NCBI GenBank assembly: GCA_002779425.1
Contig: PEWP01000052.1
Span: forward strand, 1 to 13,955
Reading direction: 5' to 3'
From: a bacterium (Candidatus Gribaldobacteria) CG07_land_8_20_14_0_80_33_18
GTDB lineage: Bacteria > Patescibacteriota > Minisyncoccia > Minisyncoccales > CG1-02-41-26
Length of the DNA stretch: 13,955 nt
How positions within the stretch are numbered: the stretch's first letter is position 1; each line of letters opens with the position of its first letter. Position numbers and translations under genes: made by a program. This document shows positions 1-6,956 of this stretch, in pieces. The notes beneath the pieces were generated by a model that saw only the letters and a program-made list of their open reading frames with translations, ran no database searches and was not told where the DNA came from.

Positions 1-4
1 TAAA

Positions 5-1963
5 ATGGATTTTAAAAAATTCAAAAAATTTTTAATACCTGAAGAAAAAATAGCCGGAATAGAAGTAGATGATACCAGGTTAGCTTGTGTTTATTTAATT
101 GAAAAAGATGGAAAAACATTTATTAAACAGCAAATAGAAATTTCTTTGCCAAAAGGAATAATTGAAGATGGCGAGGTTAAAGATAAAAAGAATTTTATTT
201 TACATTTAAATAAACTCTTAGCTGAACTATTTAAGAAAAAAGTTAAGAAAGACCTGCCAGCCGTTCTTTCTCTTCCCTCGCAAAAAATTTATTCCCAATT
301 GTTTGATTTTCCCGACAGAATCAATTATGAGGCCTTGGAAGAAAGCATGGGATTAACAATTGGTTTTTCTCTTCCCTTATCTGTTAATGAGTCCTATCTT
401 GATTGGGAAATAATAAATGAGGAAGAAAAAAAGATATATCTCTCTTCAGTGAAAAAAGATATTATTGATGGCTTTATAGAAAGTTTTGGAGAAAAGGCTT
501 TTCTTCCCATTGTTTGTGAGACGCATTTAATGAGTTTAAACAGAGCAATTTCTTTAAGAGAGAAGGAGCCGTTTTGCGGGGTGTTAGTGGATAAAGAAGG
601 AATAGAAATGGCTATTTCTAAAGAAGGCAAGATTAGATTTGAGAATACAATTTTTTGGGCCGCCCACAGGCGGCGGGAAATTCGCGACCCACAGGTCGCT
701 GAATTTCCCAGGGAAGGAAAAAACGAATTAACCTTAGAAGAAAAAAAGAAAATTTTAACTAATGAAATTTGGCGAACTATTAATTTTTATCAAACTGATA
801 ATAAAGATAACGCAAAAATTGGAAAAATATATTTAATTGGAGAACTATTAGAGCTCTCTGAATTCAAAGATTATTTGGATTCCCACCTCTCCATTGCCCC
901 AGAGTTAAAAATAGATGTAATAATTCCGGAAATTATTTTTGGAAAGCTCGAGAAGAAAAAAATGGAAAAAAAGGAGAAAAAAACCAAAGAAAGAAACAGA
1001 TTAGAAAAAGCTCAAGAAAATTTAGACAAACTTCTTAGCCAGCAAACAGAAATTGAGAAAACAACAAATAAATTAATTGGAGAGGAAGGATTAATTGGGA
1101 AAGAGATAAAAACTCTAAAAGAAAAAGAAAAATTAATCAAGTCAAGAGATGAAAAGAAAAAGTTAGTAGAACAAAGATGGGCTTTAGAGAAAAAGAGAAA
1201 AGAAATGGAAGAGAAAAAATGGGAATTGGAAAAAGAAAGAACAAAAATAGAACCCAAAGTCAAGAAAGCTCAAAAGCTCTACGGAAAGACAAAAAAAGAA
1301 AGCAGTCCAGAAATTATTGGAAAAGAATTAAACCCCGTTAGAGATTTATCTCTAAACGGGGTAAAAGATAATCGGTTTTTAATTGGTATTGGCGCAGCTC
1401 TTCGCGGTTTTATTCCTCACGATAAAGATAATTTTATTAGTTTATTGCCTATTGGCACCGAAGAGAGATATTTTCATTCTAAAGTAAGCTCTATTTTTAA
1501 TTTTGTAAATAGCTGGTTCATTTTAATGAGTATAATTTTTGTTTCTCTTTTTGGCGGAACTTATTTTTTACTTTCTTATATCTCCCAAAATACCGAAAAA
1601 CAACTTTCGGATTTGAAGGCCTTGCCGGTTGGCGAGGAACTTCAAAAAATAGAAAAAACAGCGATTGAATTTAATAAGAACATTGATTTAATGGAAAATT
1701 TATCAAAAGAAGTTTCTCCTTGGTCTAAGCTTCTTGAAGAATTAAAAAATAAAAAAATAAACGGGATTACTTATATTAAGCTCACCGCTATCTCAATCAA
1801 GGATAAGATAAGTTTGGAAGGATTGGCGGGTACCCGCAGCCAATTGCTTAGTTTTAAAGAAAACTTAATGGCTTCACAAATTTTAACCGAAATAGAATTA
1901 CCATTAAAATTTGTGGAAGAAAAAGAAAATATATTTTTTACTATTAGTTTTAGAGTTAAATAA
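5..1963 (+). CDS. pilM: Type IV pilus assembly PilM-PilN fusion protein with internal coiled coil
   Basis: This 652-residue protein appears to combine two platform proteins of the type IV pilus. Residues 1 to about 310 resemble PilM, an FtsA/actin-fold cytoplasmic protein: the start GIEVDDTRLACVYL and the strand AVLSLPSQKIY match the family pattern. Residues about 314-435 are an extremely Lys/Glu-rich coiled coil. The last PilM-like strand, IGIGAALRGF, follows at 460-469. After seven residues comes FISLLP (477-482), which resembles the INLLP tail by which PilN binds PilM, then one membrane segment (about 503-526), a short coil, and a PilN-like periplasmic domain (about 570-652, with WSKLLEEL and an L-x-G-x-A core). 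PilM and PilN are usually separate genes of about 350 and 200 residues, so the fusion plus coiled-coil insert is odd. Two palindromic inserts are read through in frame (about 219-238 and 443-453). A pilO-like gene follows after 4 bases. The family calls come from pattern recognition and were not checked by search. Confidence 0.8.
   Translation: MDFKKFKKFLIPEEKIAGIEVDDTRLACVYLIEKDGKTFIKQQIEISLPKGIIEDGEVKDKKNFILHLNKLLAELFKKKVKKDLPAVLSLPSQKIYSQLFDFPDRINYEALEESMGLTIGFSLPLSVNESYLDWEIINEEEKKIYLSSVKKDIIDGFIESFGEKAFLPIVCETHLMSLNRAISLREKEPFCGVLVDKEGIEMAISKEGKIRFENTIFWAAHRRREIRDPQVAEFPREGKNELTLEEKKKILTNEIWRTINFYQTDNKDNAKIGKIYLIGELLELSEFKDYLDSHLSIAPELKIDVIIPEIIFGKLEKKKMEKKEKKTKERNRLEKAQENLDKLLSQQTEIEKTTNKLIGEEGLIGKEIKTLKEKEKLIKSRDEKKKLVEQRWALEKKRKEMEEKKWELEKERTKIEPKVKKAQKLYGKTKKESSPEIIGKELNPVRDLSLNGVKDNRFLIGIGAALRGFIPHDKDNFISLLPIGTEERYFHSKVSSIFNFVNSWFILMSIIFVSLFGGTYFLLSYISQNTEKQLSDLKALPVGEELQKIEKTAIEFNKNIDLMENLSKEVSPWSKLLEELKNKKINGITYIKLTAISIKDKISLEGLAGTRSQLLSFKENLMASQILTEIELPLKFVEEKENIFFTISFRVK
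659..709. repeat. Double GC-rich palindrome inside pilMN
   Basis: Two adjacent hairpins share the same core, CCCACAGG. The first is GCCGCC (659-664), loop CACA, GGCGGC (669-674). The second is GGGAAATTCGCGACC (675-689), loop CACA, then an imperfect complement at 694-709 with one extra T. They are read in frame as roughly residues 219-235 of the PilM-like domain, a stretch rich in Arg, Pro and His that differs from the Lys/Ile/Asn-rich surroundings. The high GC in an AT-rich gene suggests an inserted interspersed element. Confidence 0.75.
1332..1362. repeat. 31-base palindrome inside pilMN
   Basis: The left arm ACCCCGTTAGAGAT (1332-1345) pairs with ATCTCTAAACGGGGT (1348-1362) across a 2-base loop, with one unpaired base in the right arm. 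It is translated as part of residues 443-453 (NPVRDLSLNGV), exactly between the coiled coil and the final PilM strand. It is not a terminator, because the reading frame continues for another 200 codons and no T-run follows directly. Confidence 0.75.
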
Positions 1964-1967
1964 AAAT

Positions 1968-2504
1968 ATGAAGTTAGAAAAGGGAAAATTTAAAAAAGAA
2001 ATTGCGATTAAAAGCATTATTATGATTTTGGTCGCATTTCTCGGCATTTATTCCTCATTTTATTTTATTGGAAAAATAGAATTAGAAAGCAAAAAGATAA
2101 TCATAGCAAGGACAGAAATTAAAAAACTCCAAATTTTAAATGAAAAAAAAGTGCAATTATATGAAGATTACAATAAAATTAAACCCTATTTAGATAAAGT
2201 TTTTTCCTTTTTACCGAAAGAAAATGAATTAGTAAAAATTATTTCTTCGTTGGAAGAAATAGCTCAAAAAAATAACATTTCTCAGAAATTAAAATTAACA
2301 GAGATGAGTCCCTTAGAGGATTTAAAAAGAGCAAATTATGAAATTACGCTTTCGGGAAATTATGAAAAAATATTAAATTATTGTAAAGAATTTGAAAAAT
2401 CTCCTTACTTTGTTAGAATAAATAATCTAAATCTTTATTCAATGACTGATTTGGAAAAAGAAGCAAAATTATCAGTCAGTATTTTCCTATTTTTAAAAAA
2501 GTAA
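1968..2504 (+). CDS. pilO: PilO-like type IV pilus platform protein
   Basis: The likely start is the ATG at 1968, 4 bases after the pilMN stop, giving 178 residues. An in-frame ATG at 1911 would overlap pilMN by 53 bases and add an unlikely basic leader. The protein has a short Lys-rich cytoplasmic tail, one membrane helix (about residues 12-34, IIMILVAFLGIYSSFYFIG), a coiled-coil stretch, the FLPKENELVKII segment, and a small alpha/beta domain with ITLSGNYEKILNYCKEFE and FVRINNLNLYS. This order matches PilO, the partner of PilN in the inner-membrane alignment complex that links the cytoplasmic PilM ring to the outer parts of the pilus. Its place directly after the PilN-like domain supports the call. 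Sequence identity to model PilO proteins is low, so the assignment rests on architecture and position. Confidence 0.7.
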   Translation: MKLEKGKFKKEIAIKSIIMILVAFLGIYSSFYFIGKIELESKKIIIARTEIKKLQILNEKKVQLYEDYNKIKPYLDKVFSFLPKENELVKIISSLEEIAQKNNISQKLKLTEMSPLEDLKRANYEITLSGNYEKILNYCKEFEKSPYFVRINNLNLYSMTDLEKEAKLSVSIFLFLKK

Positions 2505-2515
2505 AAAGCTAAAGT

Positions 2516-2749
2516 ATGATTGGACCCGGTTTAAAAAAAGAAATAAAAATTTTAAAATTTGTTTTACCAACAATTAAAATTTCATTAATTCTAATTTTTA
2601 TTGTCTTGGTGGTTTTTTCTTTAAAATTTCTTTATAAGCCATTAAAAGAGATTTTTATTGAGAAGCCGGTTTTAGAAACTTTTTCTTCTTTTAAAATAGA
2701 GAAATTTAAACAATTCGCTCCGAGATTAGGAATACAACTTAGTGAATAA
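2516..2749 (+). CDS. Small single-pass membrane protein of unknown function
   Basis: I do not recognise this 77-residue protein. It has a basic N-terminal stretch (KKEIKILK), one strongly hydrophobic helix at about residues 18-39 (IKISLILIFIVLVVFSLKFL), and a 38-residue charged tail that ends APRLGIQLSE. The Lys-rich N-terminus would place the tail outside the cytoplasm by the positive-inside rule. It starts 11 bases after the pilO-like stop and ends next to the following envelope gene, so it is probably translated with them. An accessory subunit of the reduced pilus platform is a reasonable inference, but nothing in the sequence proves it. No convincing Shine-Dalgarno precedes the ATG. It is likely real given the tight spacing, shared strand and similar codon use. 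Confidence 0.6.
   Translation: MIGPGLKKEIKILKFVLPTIKISLILIFIVLVVFSLKFLYKPLKEIFIEKPVLETFSSFKIEKFKQFAPRLGIQLSE
2728..2731 (+). promoter_or_regulatory. Weak ribosome binding site AGGA before the DUF11-like gene
   Basis: AGGA lies 10 bases before GTG 2742 and 19 bases before ATG 2751. The spacing favours the GTG, although the ATG sits one base after the upstream stop and is a better start codon. Confidence 0.4.
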
Positions 2750-4385
2750 TATGAAAAGAATTATAATCATTGTTATTATTTTCGCTCTTGCCGTTGGTAT
2801 TAGCGGTTTTTGGTATTACCGTAAAAATATTTATTCAAAAGAAATTTTAAAACTTGAGATTTTAGGTCCAGAATATGTTCAAACGGGAGAAGAAATTGAG
2901 TATTTAGCGCGTTATAAAAACAACGGCAATATCGTTTTAGAAAATGCTGAATTTATTTTTGATTATCCTTCTAATTCTATTCCTTCTGATAGTCAAGATT
3001 TAAGGCTAACTCAAAAGGTTGAAGATATTTATCCGGGGGAAGAAAAAAGTTTTAAATTTAAAACTCGGCTTTTTGGGAAAGAAAACGATAATTTAACTGC
3101 TTCTTGTTCGCTTAATTATCAGCCAAAGGGGTTAAAGGCAAGATATGAATCAAAAACCACATTTACCAGCCGCATTAAGTTTGTTCCTTTAACTTTTGAA
3201 TTTGACCTTCCCTTAAAAACTGAATCAGGCCAAGAACTTCAATTTTCTTTAAATTATTTTTCTAATATTAATTACCCATTAGAAAATTTAAGGGTAAAAA
3301 TTGAATATCCGGATACTTTTGAATTTAAAGATTCTTCTCCCAAGGCGTTGGAGAAAACGGAATGGGAAGTTTCCTCTTTAATTCAAGCGGGTGGCGGAAG
3401 AATAAAGATTTCTGGAAAAATTCAGGGGGAACCGGGACAGCAAAAAATTTTTAGGGCAAAATTAGGCCTCTATAAAGAAGGAAATTATATTGTTTTAAAA
3501 GAGGCAGCTCAGGCCGTTCAAATTGTGGAACCGGCTATTTATATTTCTCAAATAGTAAATAATCTTTCTAATTATATTGCCAATATTGGTGATTTGCTTC
3601 ACTATGAGATTTTCTTTAAAAATATTGGTAAAACACCCATAGAGAAACAGTTTTTAATAGTTAAATTAGAAGGAGATTTTTTTGAAAGAAATTCTCTTAA
3701 ATTAGAAAGTGGTGAGGCGGCGCCCGGTGATAATTCAATAATCTTTGACTGGAAAGATATTTCAAAATTAAAATTTTTAGATGCCGGGGAAGAAGGAAAA
3801 GTTGAATTTTGGATAAAAGTTAAAGAAAAAGATTTTGATAAAATTAAAAATCCAGTTTTAAAAAATACAATTCGGTTGGGCGGCTCAGAAAAGCAATTTG
3901 AAACAAAGATTAATTCAAAACTAATTTTTTCTCAGAAAGGTTATTTTAAAGAAGATTTTTTTGGAAATTCCGGCCCCTTGCCTCCGGAAGCCGGCAAAAC
4001 AACTACTTACACAATTGTTTGGCAAGTAGAAAATTCCTTTAATGAGCTTTCTAATCTGAAAGTTAAAGCAATTTTACCGGAAAATGTAACAGCCACCGGC
4101 AAAGTTTTTCCGGAAGATGCGAGATTTACTTTTGACCCTCAAAGCAGGGAAGTAATGTGGAATCTTGGAGATTTAGGCGCTTTTGAACAGAAAACTTTAG
4201 CTTTTCAGATTGGCTTGACTCCTTCGGAAAACCAAAAAGGAAAGGTTGCTTTATTAATAAAAAAGGCAGAAATTATTGCTCAAGATACTTTTACCCAAGA
4301 TATATTAAAAACAGAAGAAGTTGAACTGAGTACAATTCTACCCGACGATGTTTCAATTACTAAACAAGAAGGAATAGTAAAATGA
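2742..4385 (+). CDS. Membrane-anchored protein with repeated Ig/DUF11-like beta domains
   Basis: This is a 547-residue protein if translation starts at GTG 2742, or 544 residues from ATG 2751. An N-terminal hydrophobic helix (about residues 5-25, IIIIVIIFALAVGISGFWYY) has no obvious cleavage or lipobox site, so it probably anchors the protein. The rest is extracytoplasmic and made of several beta-sandwich repeats of the DUF11/CARDB kind. Telltale segments are VQTGEEIEYLARYKNNGN, IANIGDLLHYEIFFKNIG, and PLPPEAGKTTTYTIVWQVEN followed by VMWNLGDLGAFEQKTLAFQI. Such domains are common on secreted and surface proteins and usually act in adhesion or as structural spacers. The GTG start overlaps the preceding gene by 8 bases, and the stop overlaps the glyRS start by 4 (ATGA). 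Its place after pilMN-pilO suggests a cell-surface or pilus-associated role, but this is inference. Confidence 0.65.
   Translation: MNNMKRIIIIVIIFALAVGISGFWYYRKNIYSKEILKLEILGPEYVQTGEEIEYLARYKNNGNIVLENAEFIFDYPSNSIPSDSQDLRLTQKVEDIYPGEEKSFKFKTRLFGKENDNLTASCSLNYQPKGLKARYESKTTFTSRIKFVPLTFEFDLPLKTESGQELQFSLNYFSNINYPLENLRVKIEYPDTFEFKDSSPKALEKTEWEVSSLIQAGGGRIKISGKIQGEPGQQKIFRAKLGLYKEGNYIVLKEAAQAVQIVEPAIYISQIVNNLSNYIANIGDLLHYEIFFKNIGKTPIEKQFLIVKLEGDFFERNSLKLESGEAAPGDNSIIFDWKDISKLKFLDAGEEGKVEFWIKVKEKDFDKIKNPVLKNTIRLGGSEKQFETKINSKLIFSQKGYFKEDFFGNSGPLPPEAGKTTTYTIVWQVENSFNELSNLKVKAILPENVTATGKVFPEDARFTFDPQSREVMWNLGDLGAFEQKTLAFQIGLTPSENQKGKVALLIKKAEIIAQDTFTQDILKTEEVELSTILPDDVSITKQEGIVK
4367..4373 (+). promoter_or_regulatory. 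Shine-Dalgarno site for glyS
   Basis: AGAAGGA lies 8 bases before ATG 4382 and 14 bases before ATG 4388. It is the clearest Shine-Dalgarno in the window and supports the upstream ATG, which overlaps the preceding stop as ATGA. Confidence 0.55.
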
Positions 4386-5716
4386 TTATGGATTTAACAG
4401 AAAAAATTATTTCGTTATGTAAAAGACGAGGTTTTGTTTTCCAATCTTCAGAAATTTATAGTGGTTTGGGTGGAATTTATGATTTCGGACCATTGGGAGT
4501 AGAATTAAAAAACAATATAAAAAAGGTTTGGTGGGAAGAAATGACAAGAAAACATGAAAATATCATTGGTTTGGATAGCGCTATTTTGATGAATTCAAAG
4601 GTTTGGGAAGCATCGGGTCATTTGAGTGCCGGCTTTGCCGAGGAATTAAAGGAGTGTAAAAGCTGCCACAAAAGATTTAAGTTGGATGAACTTCAAAATC
4701 AAACTCTAAAATGTCCTGAATGTAAAGGAGAATTAACTAAAGCAAGAAAATTTAATTTGATGATGAAAACATCTATTGGACCGGTTGAAGATAAAGCGGC
4801 AATTACTTATTTACGAGCCGAAACCTGTCAGGGAATTTATGTTAATTTTTTAAATATCTTAAATTCAATGCGGCTGAAAATCCCTTTTGGCGTAGCTCAG
4901 ATTGGCAAGGCATTTAGAAATGAGATTACCCCTAAAAATTTTATTTTTAAGACCCGAGAATTTGAACAGATGGAAATGCAATGGTTTACTGAACCGGAGA
5001 CAGCGGATGAATGGTTTGAATATTGGAAAAATGAAAGAATAAATTGGTATTTAAATTTAGGAATAAAGAAAGAAAATTTAAAAACCAAAGAAGTCCCGGA
5101 AAAAGAAAGAGCTCATTATGCCAAAAGGCAAGTAGATATTGAATATAAATTTCCTTTTGGTTGGCAGGAAATTGAAGGCATTCATAATCGCGGCGACTGG
5201 GACCTTTCAAATCATTCAAAATTTAGCGGACAGGATTTAAGCTATTATGATGATGAATCAAAAAACAAATATTTTCCTTATATTATTGAAACCTCGGTGG
5301 GAGTAGAAAGGTCTTTTTTAGCTTTTTTATGCGATTCTTATCAAGAAATAAAAGGAGGAAGAACAAAGACAACAAAGGCGGCAAAAGATGTTGAGATTTT
5401 GTTAAAACTTGATAAAAGATTAGTCCCGATTAAAGCGGCAATTTTACCTTTAGTTAGAAATAAACCGGAATTAGTAAAAAAGGCAAAAGAAGTTTATCAG
5501 ATGTTAAAACCATATTTTACTTGTCAATACGATGAATTAGGTTCCATTGGCAGAAGATATCGAAGACAAGATGAAATTGCAACAATAGCATCGATTACAA
5601 TAGACTTTCAGACACTGGATGATTCAACTGTTACTTTAAGAAATAGAGATACGATGGAACAAATTAGAGTTGAGATTTCCAAGTTAAAAGAAGTAATTTC
5701 AGGTTATGTTTTTTAA
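4382..5716 (+). CDS. glyS: Glycyl-tRNA synthetase, dimeric (class II) type
   Basis: The protein (444 residues) charges tRNA-Gly with glycine in the cytoplasm. It is the single-chain alpha2 type rather than the alpha2beta2 type. Visible family features are the N-terminal block FVFQSSEIYSGLGGIYDFGP, the GLDSAILMNSKVWEASGH segment, motif 2 around FRNEITPKNF followed by TREFEQMEMQWF, and the class II motif 3 block ETSVGVERSFLAFL. C92, C95, C111 and C114 form a CxxC...CxxC zinc ribbon inserted between motifs 1 and 2, as in many bacterial members. The C-terminal part (KAAILPLVRNKPELVKKAKE and onwards) is the usual anticodon-binding domain. The first ATG, overlapping the upstream stop by 4 bases and preceded by AGAAGGA, is the likely start. 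The M16 protease gene begins inside its last codons. Symbols glyS and glyQS are both used for this type. Confidence 0.95.
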   Translation: MIMDLTEKIISLCKRRGFVFQSSEIYSGLGGIYDFGPLGVELKNNIKKVWWEEMTRKHENIIGLDSAILMNSKVWEASGHLSAGFAEELKECKSCHKRFKLDELQNQTLKCPECKGELTKARKFNLMMKTSIGPVEDKAAITYLRAETCQGIYVNFLNILNSMRLKIPFGVAQIGKAFRNEITPKNFIFKTREFEQMEMQWFTEPETADEWFEYWKNERINWYLNLGIKKENLKTKEVPEKERAHYAKRQVDIEYKFPFGWQEIEGIHNRGDWDLSNHSKFSGQDLSYYDDESKNKYFPYIIETSVGVERSFLAFLCDSYQEIKGGRTKTTKAAKDVEILLKLDKRLVPIKAAILPLVRNKPELVKKAKEVYQMLKPYFTCQYDELGSIGRRYRRQDEIATIASITIDFQTLDDSTVTLRNRDTMEQIRVEISKLKEVISGYVF

Positions 5717-6956
5717 AACGATATTTAAAAATGGATTAAGGATTATTACTGTTCCGATGAAAAACACCGAGACAGTAACATTTTTAGTATTAGTCGCCAC
5801 TGGCTCTAAATATGAAACAAAAGAAAAAAATGGAATTTCCCATTTTTTAGAACATTTGTTCTTTAAAGGAACTAAAAAGAGGCCGACAACTTTAAAAATT
5901 GCCGAGACCTTGGATAAGGTTGGCGGAAGTTATAATGCTTTTACTTCCAACGAATTCACCGGTTATTTTGCCAAAGTTAGTTCCCAATACTTAGATTTGG
6001 CTTTAGATTGGATTTCCGATATTTTTTTAAATTCAAAACTTAAAGAAGCAGATATTGAAAAAGAAAAAGGAGTGATAATTGAAGAAATAAATATGTATCA
6101 AGATACGCCGGTTAGCTACATTAAAGATTTATATGAAAAATTGCTTTATGGCGACCAACCAGCCGGCTGGTTAACAATCGGAGAAAAAGAAATAATTACA
6201 AAATTTAAAAGAAAAAATTTAATAGAGTATTTAAAAACTCATTATTCTGCTCTTAATACTGTTATTATAATCAGCGGCAATATCAATAAAGGGATAGAGG
6301 AGAAAATCAAAAAATATTTTAAAAATATAGAAATCTCTCCTCCTTCTCAAAAAATAAAAGTTGAAGAAATTCAAAACAAACCGCAAACATTGATTCATTT
6401 CAAAGAAACTGACCAGACCCATCTTTGTTTAGGAGTAAGAGGATATGATTTGTTTAATCCAAAAAGATATGCTCAAGAAATTTTAAGTGTTATCTTGGGC
6501 GGAAATATGAGCTCCCGTCTTTTTATCTCAATAAGAGCAAAAAAAGGACTTTGTTATTATATTCAAACTTCTTCAGATTCTTCAACTGACACAGGTTATA
6601 TTGTTACCCAAGCCGGAGTTCCCCATAAAAATCTTCCGGAAGTTATAAATTTAATTCTGGCCGAATATAAAAATCTAAGAAAAGGAAAAATTTCATTATC
6701 CGAACTTCAAAAAGCAAAGGATTATTTGAAAGGAAGCTTGAGTTTAAGTTTAGAACCATCCGATGCTCAAGCATTTTATTATGGATTGCAGGAATTATTA
6801 ACTGGAAAAATTTTAACGCCGAAAGAAAAATTTGCGAAAATTGACGAAATTACTCCTTCTGATATATTAGAAATAGCCCGAGATATTTTTAAACCAGAAA
6901 AATTAAATTTAACTATAATCGGGCCGCATAAACATGAACCACGAATCTACATTTAA
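5706..6956 (+). CDS. M16 family zinc metallopeptidase (insulinase / processing peptidase-like)
   Basis: This 416-residue protein belongs to the M16B type, related to mitochondrial processing peptidase and bacterial PqqL/YmxG. The inverted zinc motif HxxEH is present as H46-F-L-E49-H50, and the downstream zinc-binding glutamate lies in VIIEEINMYQD (E126 or E127), at the expected distance of about 76 residues. The C-terminal half carries the family's substrate-binding block GGNMSSRLFISIRAKKGLCY. The protein has both halves of one M16B unit and could act as a homodimer. There is no signal peptide, so it is probably cytoplasmic or acts on peptides it meets at the membrane. The ATG at 5706 overlaps the glyS stop by 11 bases; the next gene starts 23 bases before its stop. 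Its substrate cannot be told from sequence. Confidence 0.9.
   Translation: MFFKTIFKNGLRIITVPMKNTETVTFLVLVATGSKYETKEKNGISHFLEHLFFKGTKKRPTTLKIAETLDKVGGSYNAFTSNEFTGYFAKVSSQYLDLALDWISDIFLNSKLKEADIEKEKGVIIEEINMYQDTPVSYIKDLYEKLLYGDQPAGWLTIGEKEIITKFKRKNLIEYLKTHYSALNTVIIISGNINKGIEEKIKKYFKNIEISPPSQKIKVEEIQNKPQTLIHFKETDQTHLCLGVRGYDLFNPKRYAQEILSVILGGNMSSRLFISIRAKKGLCYYIQTSSDSSTDTGYIVTQAGVPHKNLPEVINLILAEYKNLRKGKISLSELQKAKDYLKGSLSLSLEPSDAQAFYYGLQELLTGKILTPKEKFAKIDEITPSDILEIARDIFKPEKLNLTIIGPHKHEPRIYI

Noticed and set aside
1..3. TAA as the stop of an upstream gene
   Set aside because: Only four bases precede the first gene, so the upstream frame cannot be judged.
394..630. Minus-strand open frames here and at 1012-1263, 4897-5219, 6231-6422, 7293-7478, 12088-12318 and 12607-12804
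   Set aside because: Each lies opposite a recognised gene, has no family resemblance, and low-complexity composition expected of antisense AT-rich sequence.
1332..1362. A rho-independent terminator
   Set aside because: The hairpin is inside a long open frame that continues with PilN-like sequence, and the bases directly after the stem are AAAAGATAAT rather than a T-run.
1911..1967. An upstream ATG that would extend the PilO-like protein by 19 residues
   Set aside because: It lies inside the end of pilMN and adds a leader out of keeping with PilO; ATG 1968 follows the upstream stop directly.
3968..3996. GC-rich stretch with CCGG repeats in the beta-domain gene as an inserted element
   Set aside because: It encodes GPLPPEAGKTTTYTI, a normal motif of DUF11-like domains, with no strong palindrome.
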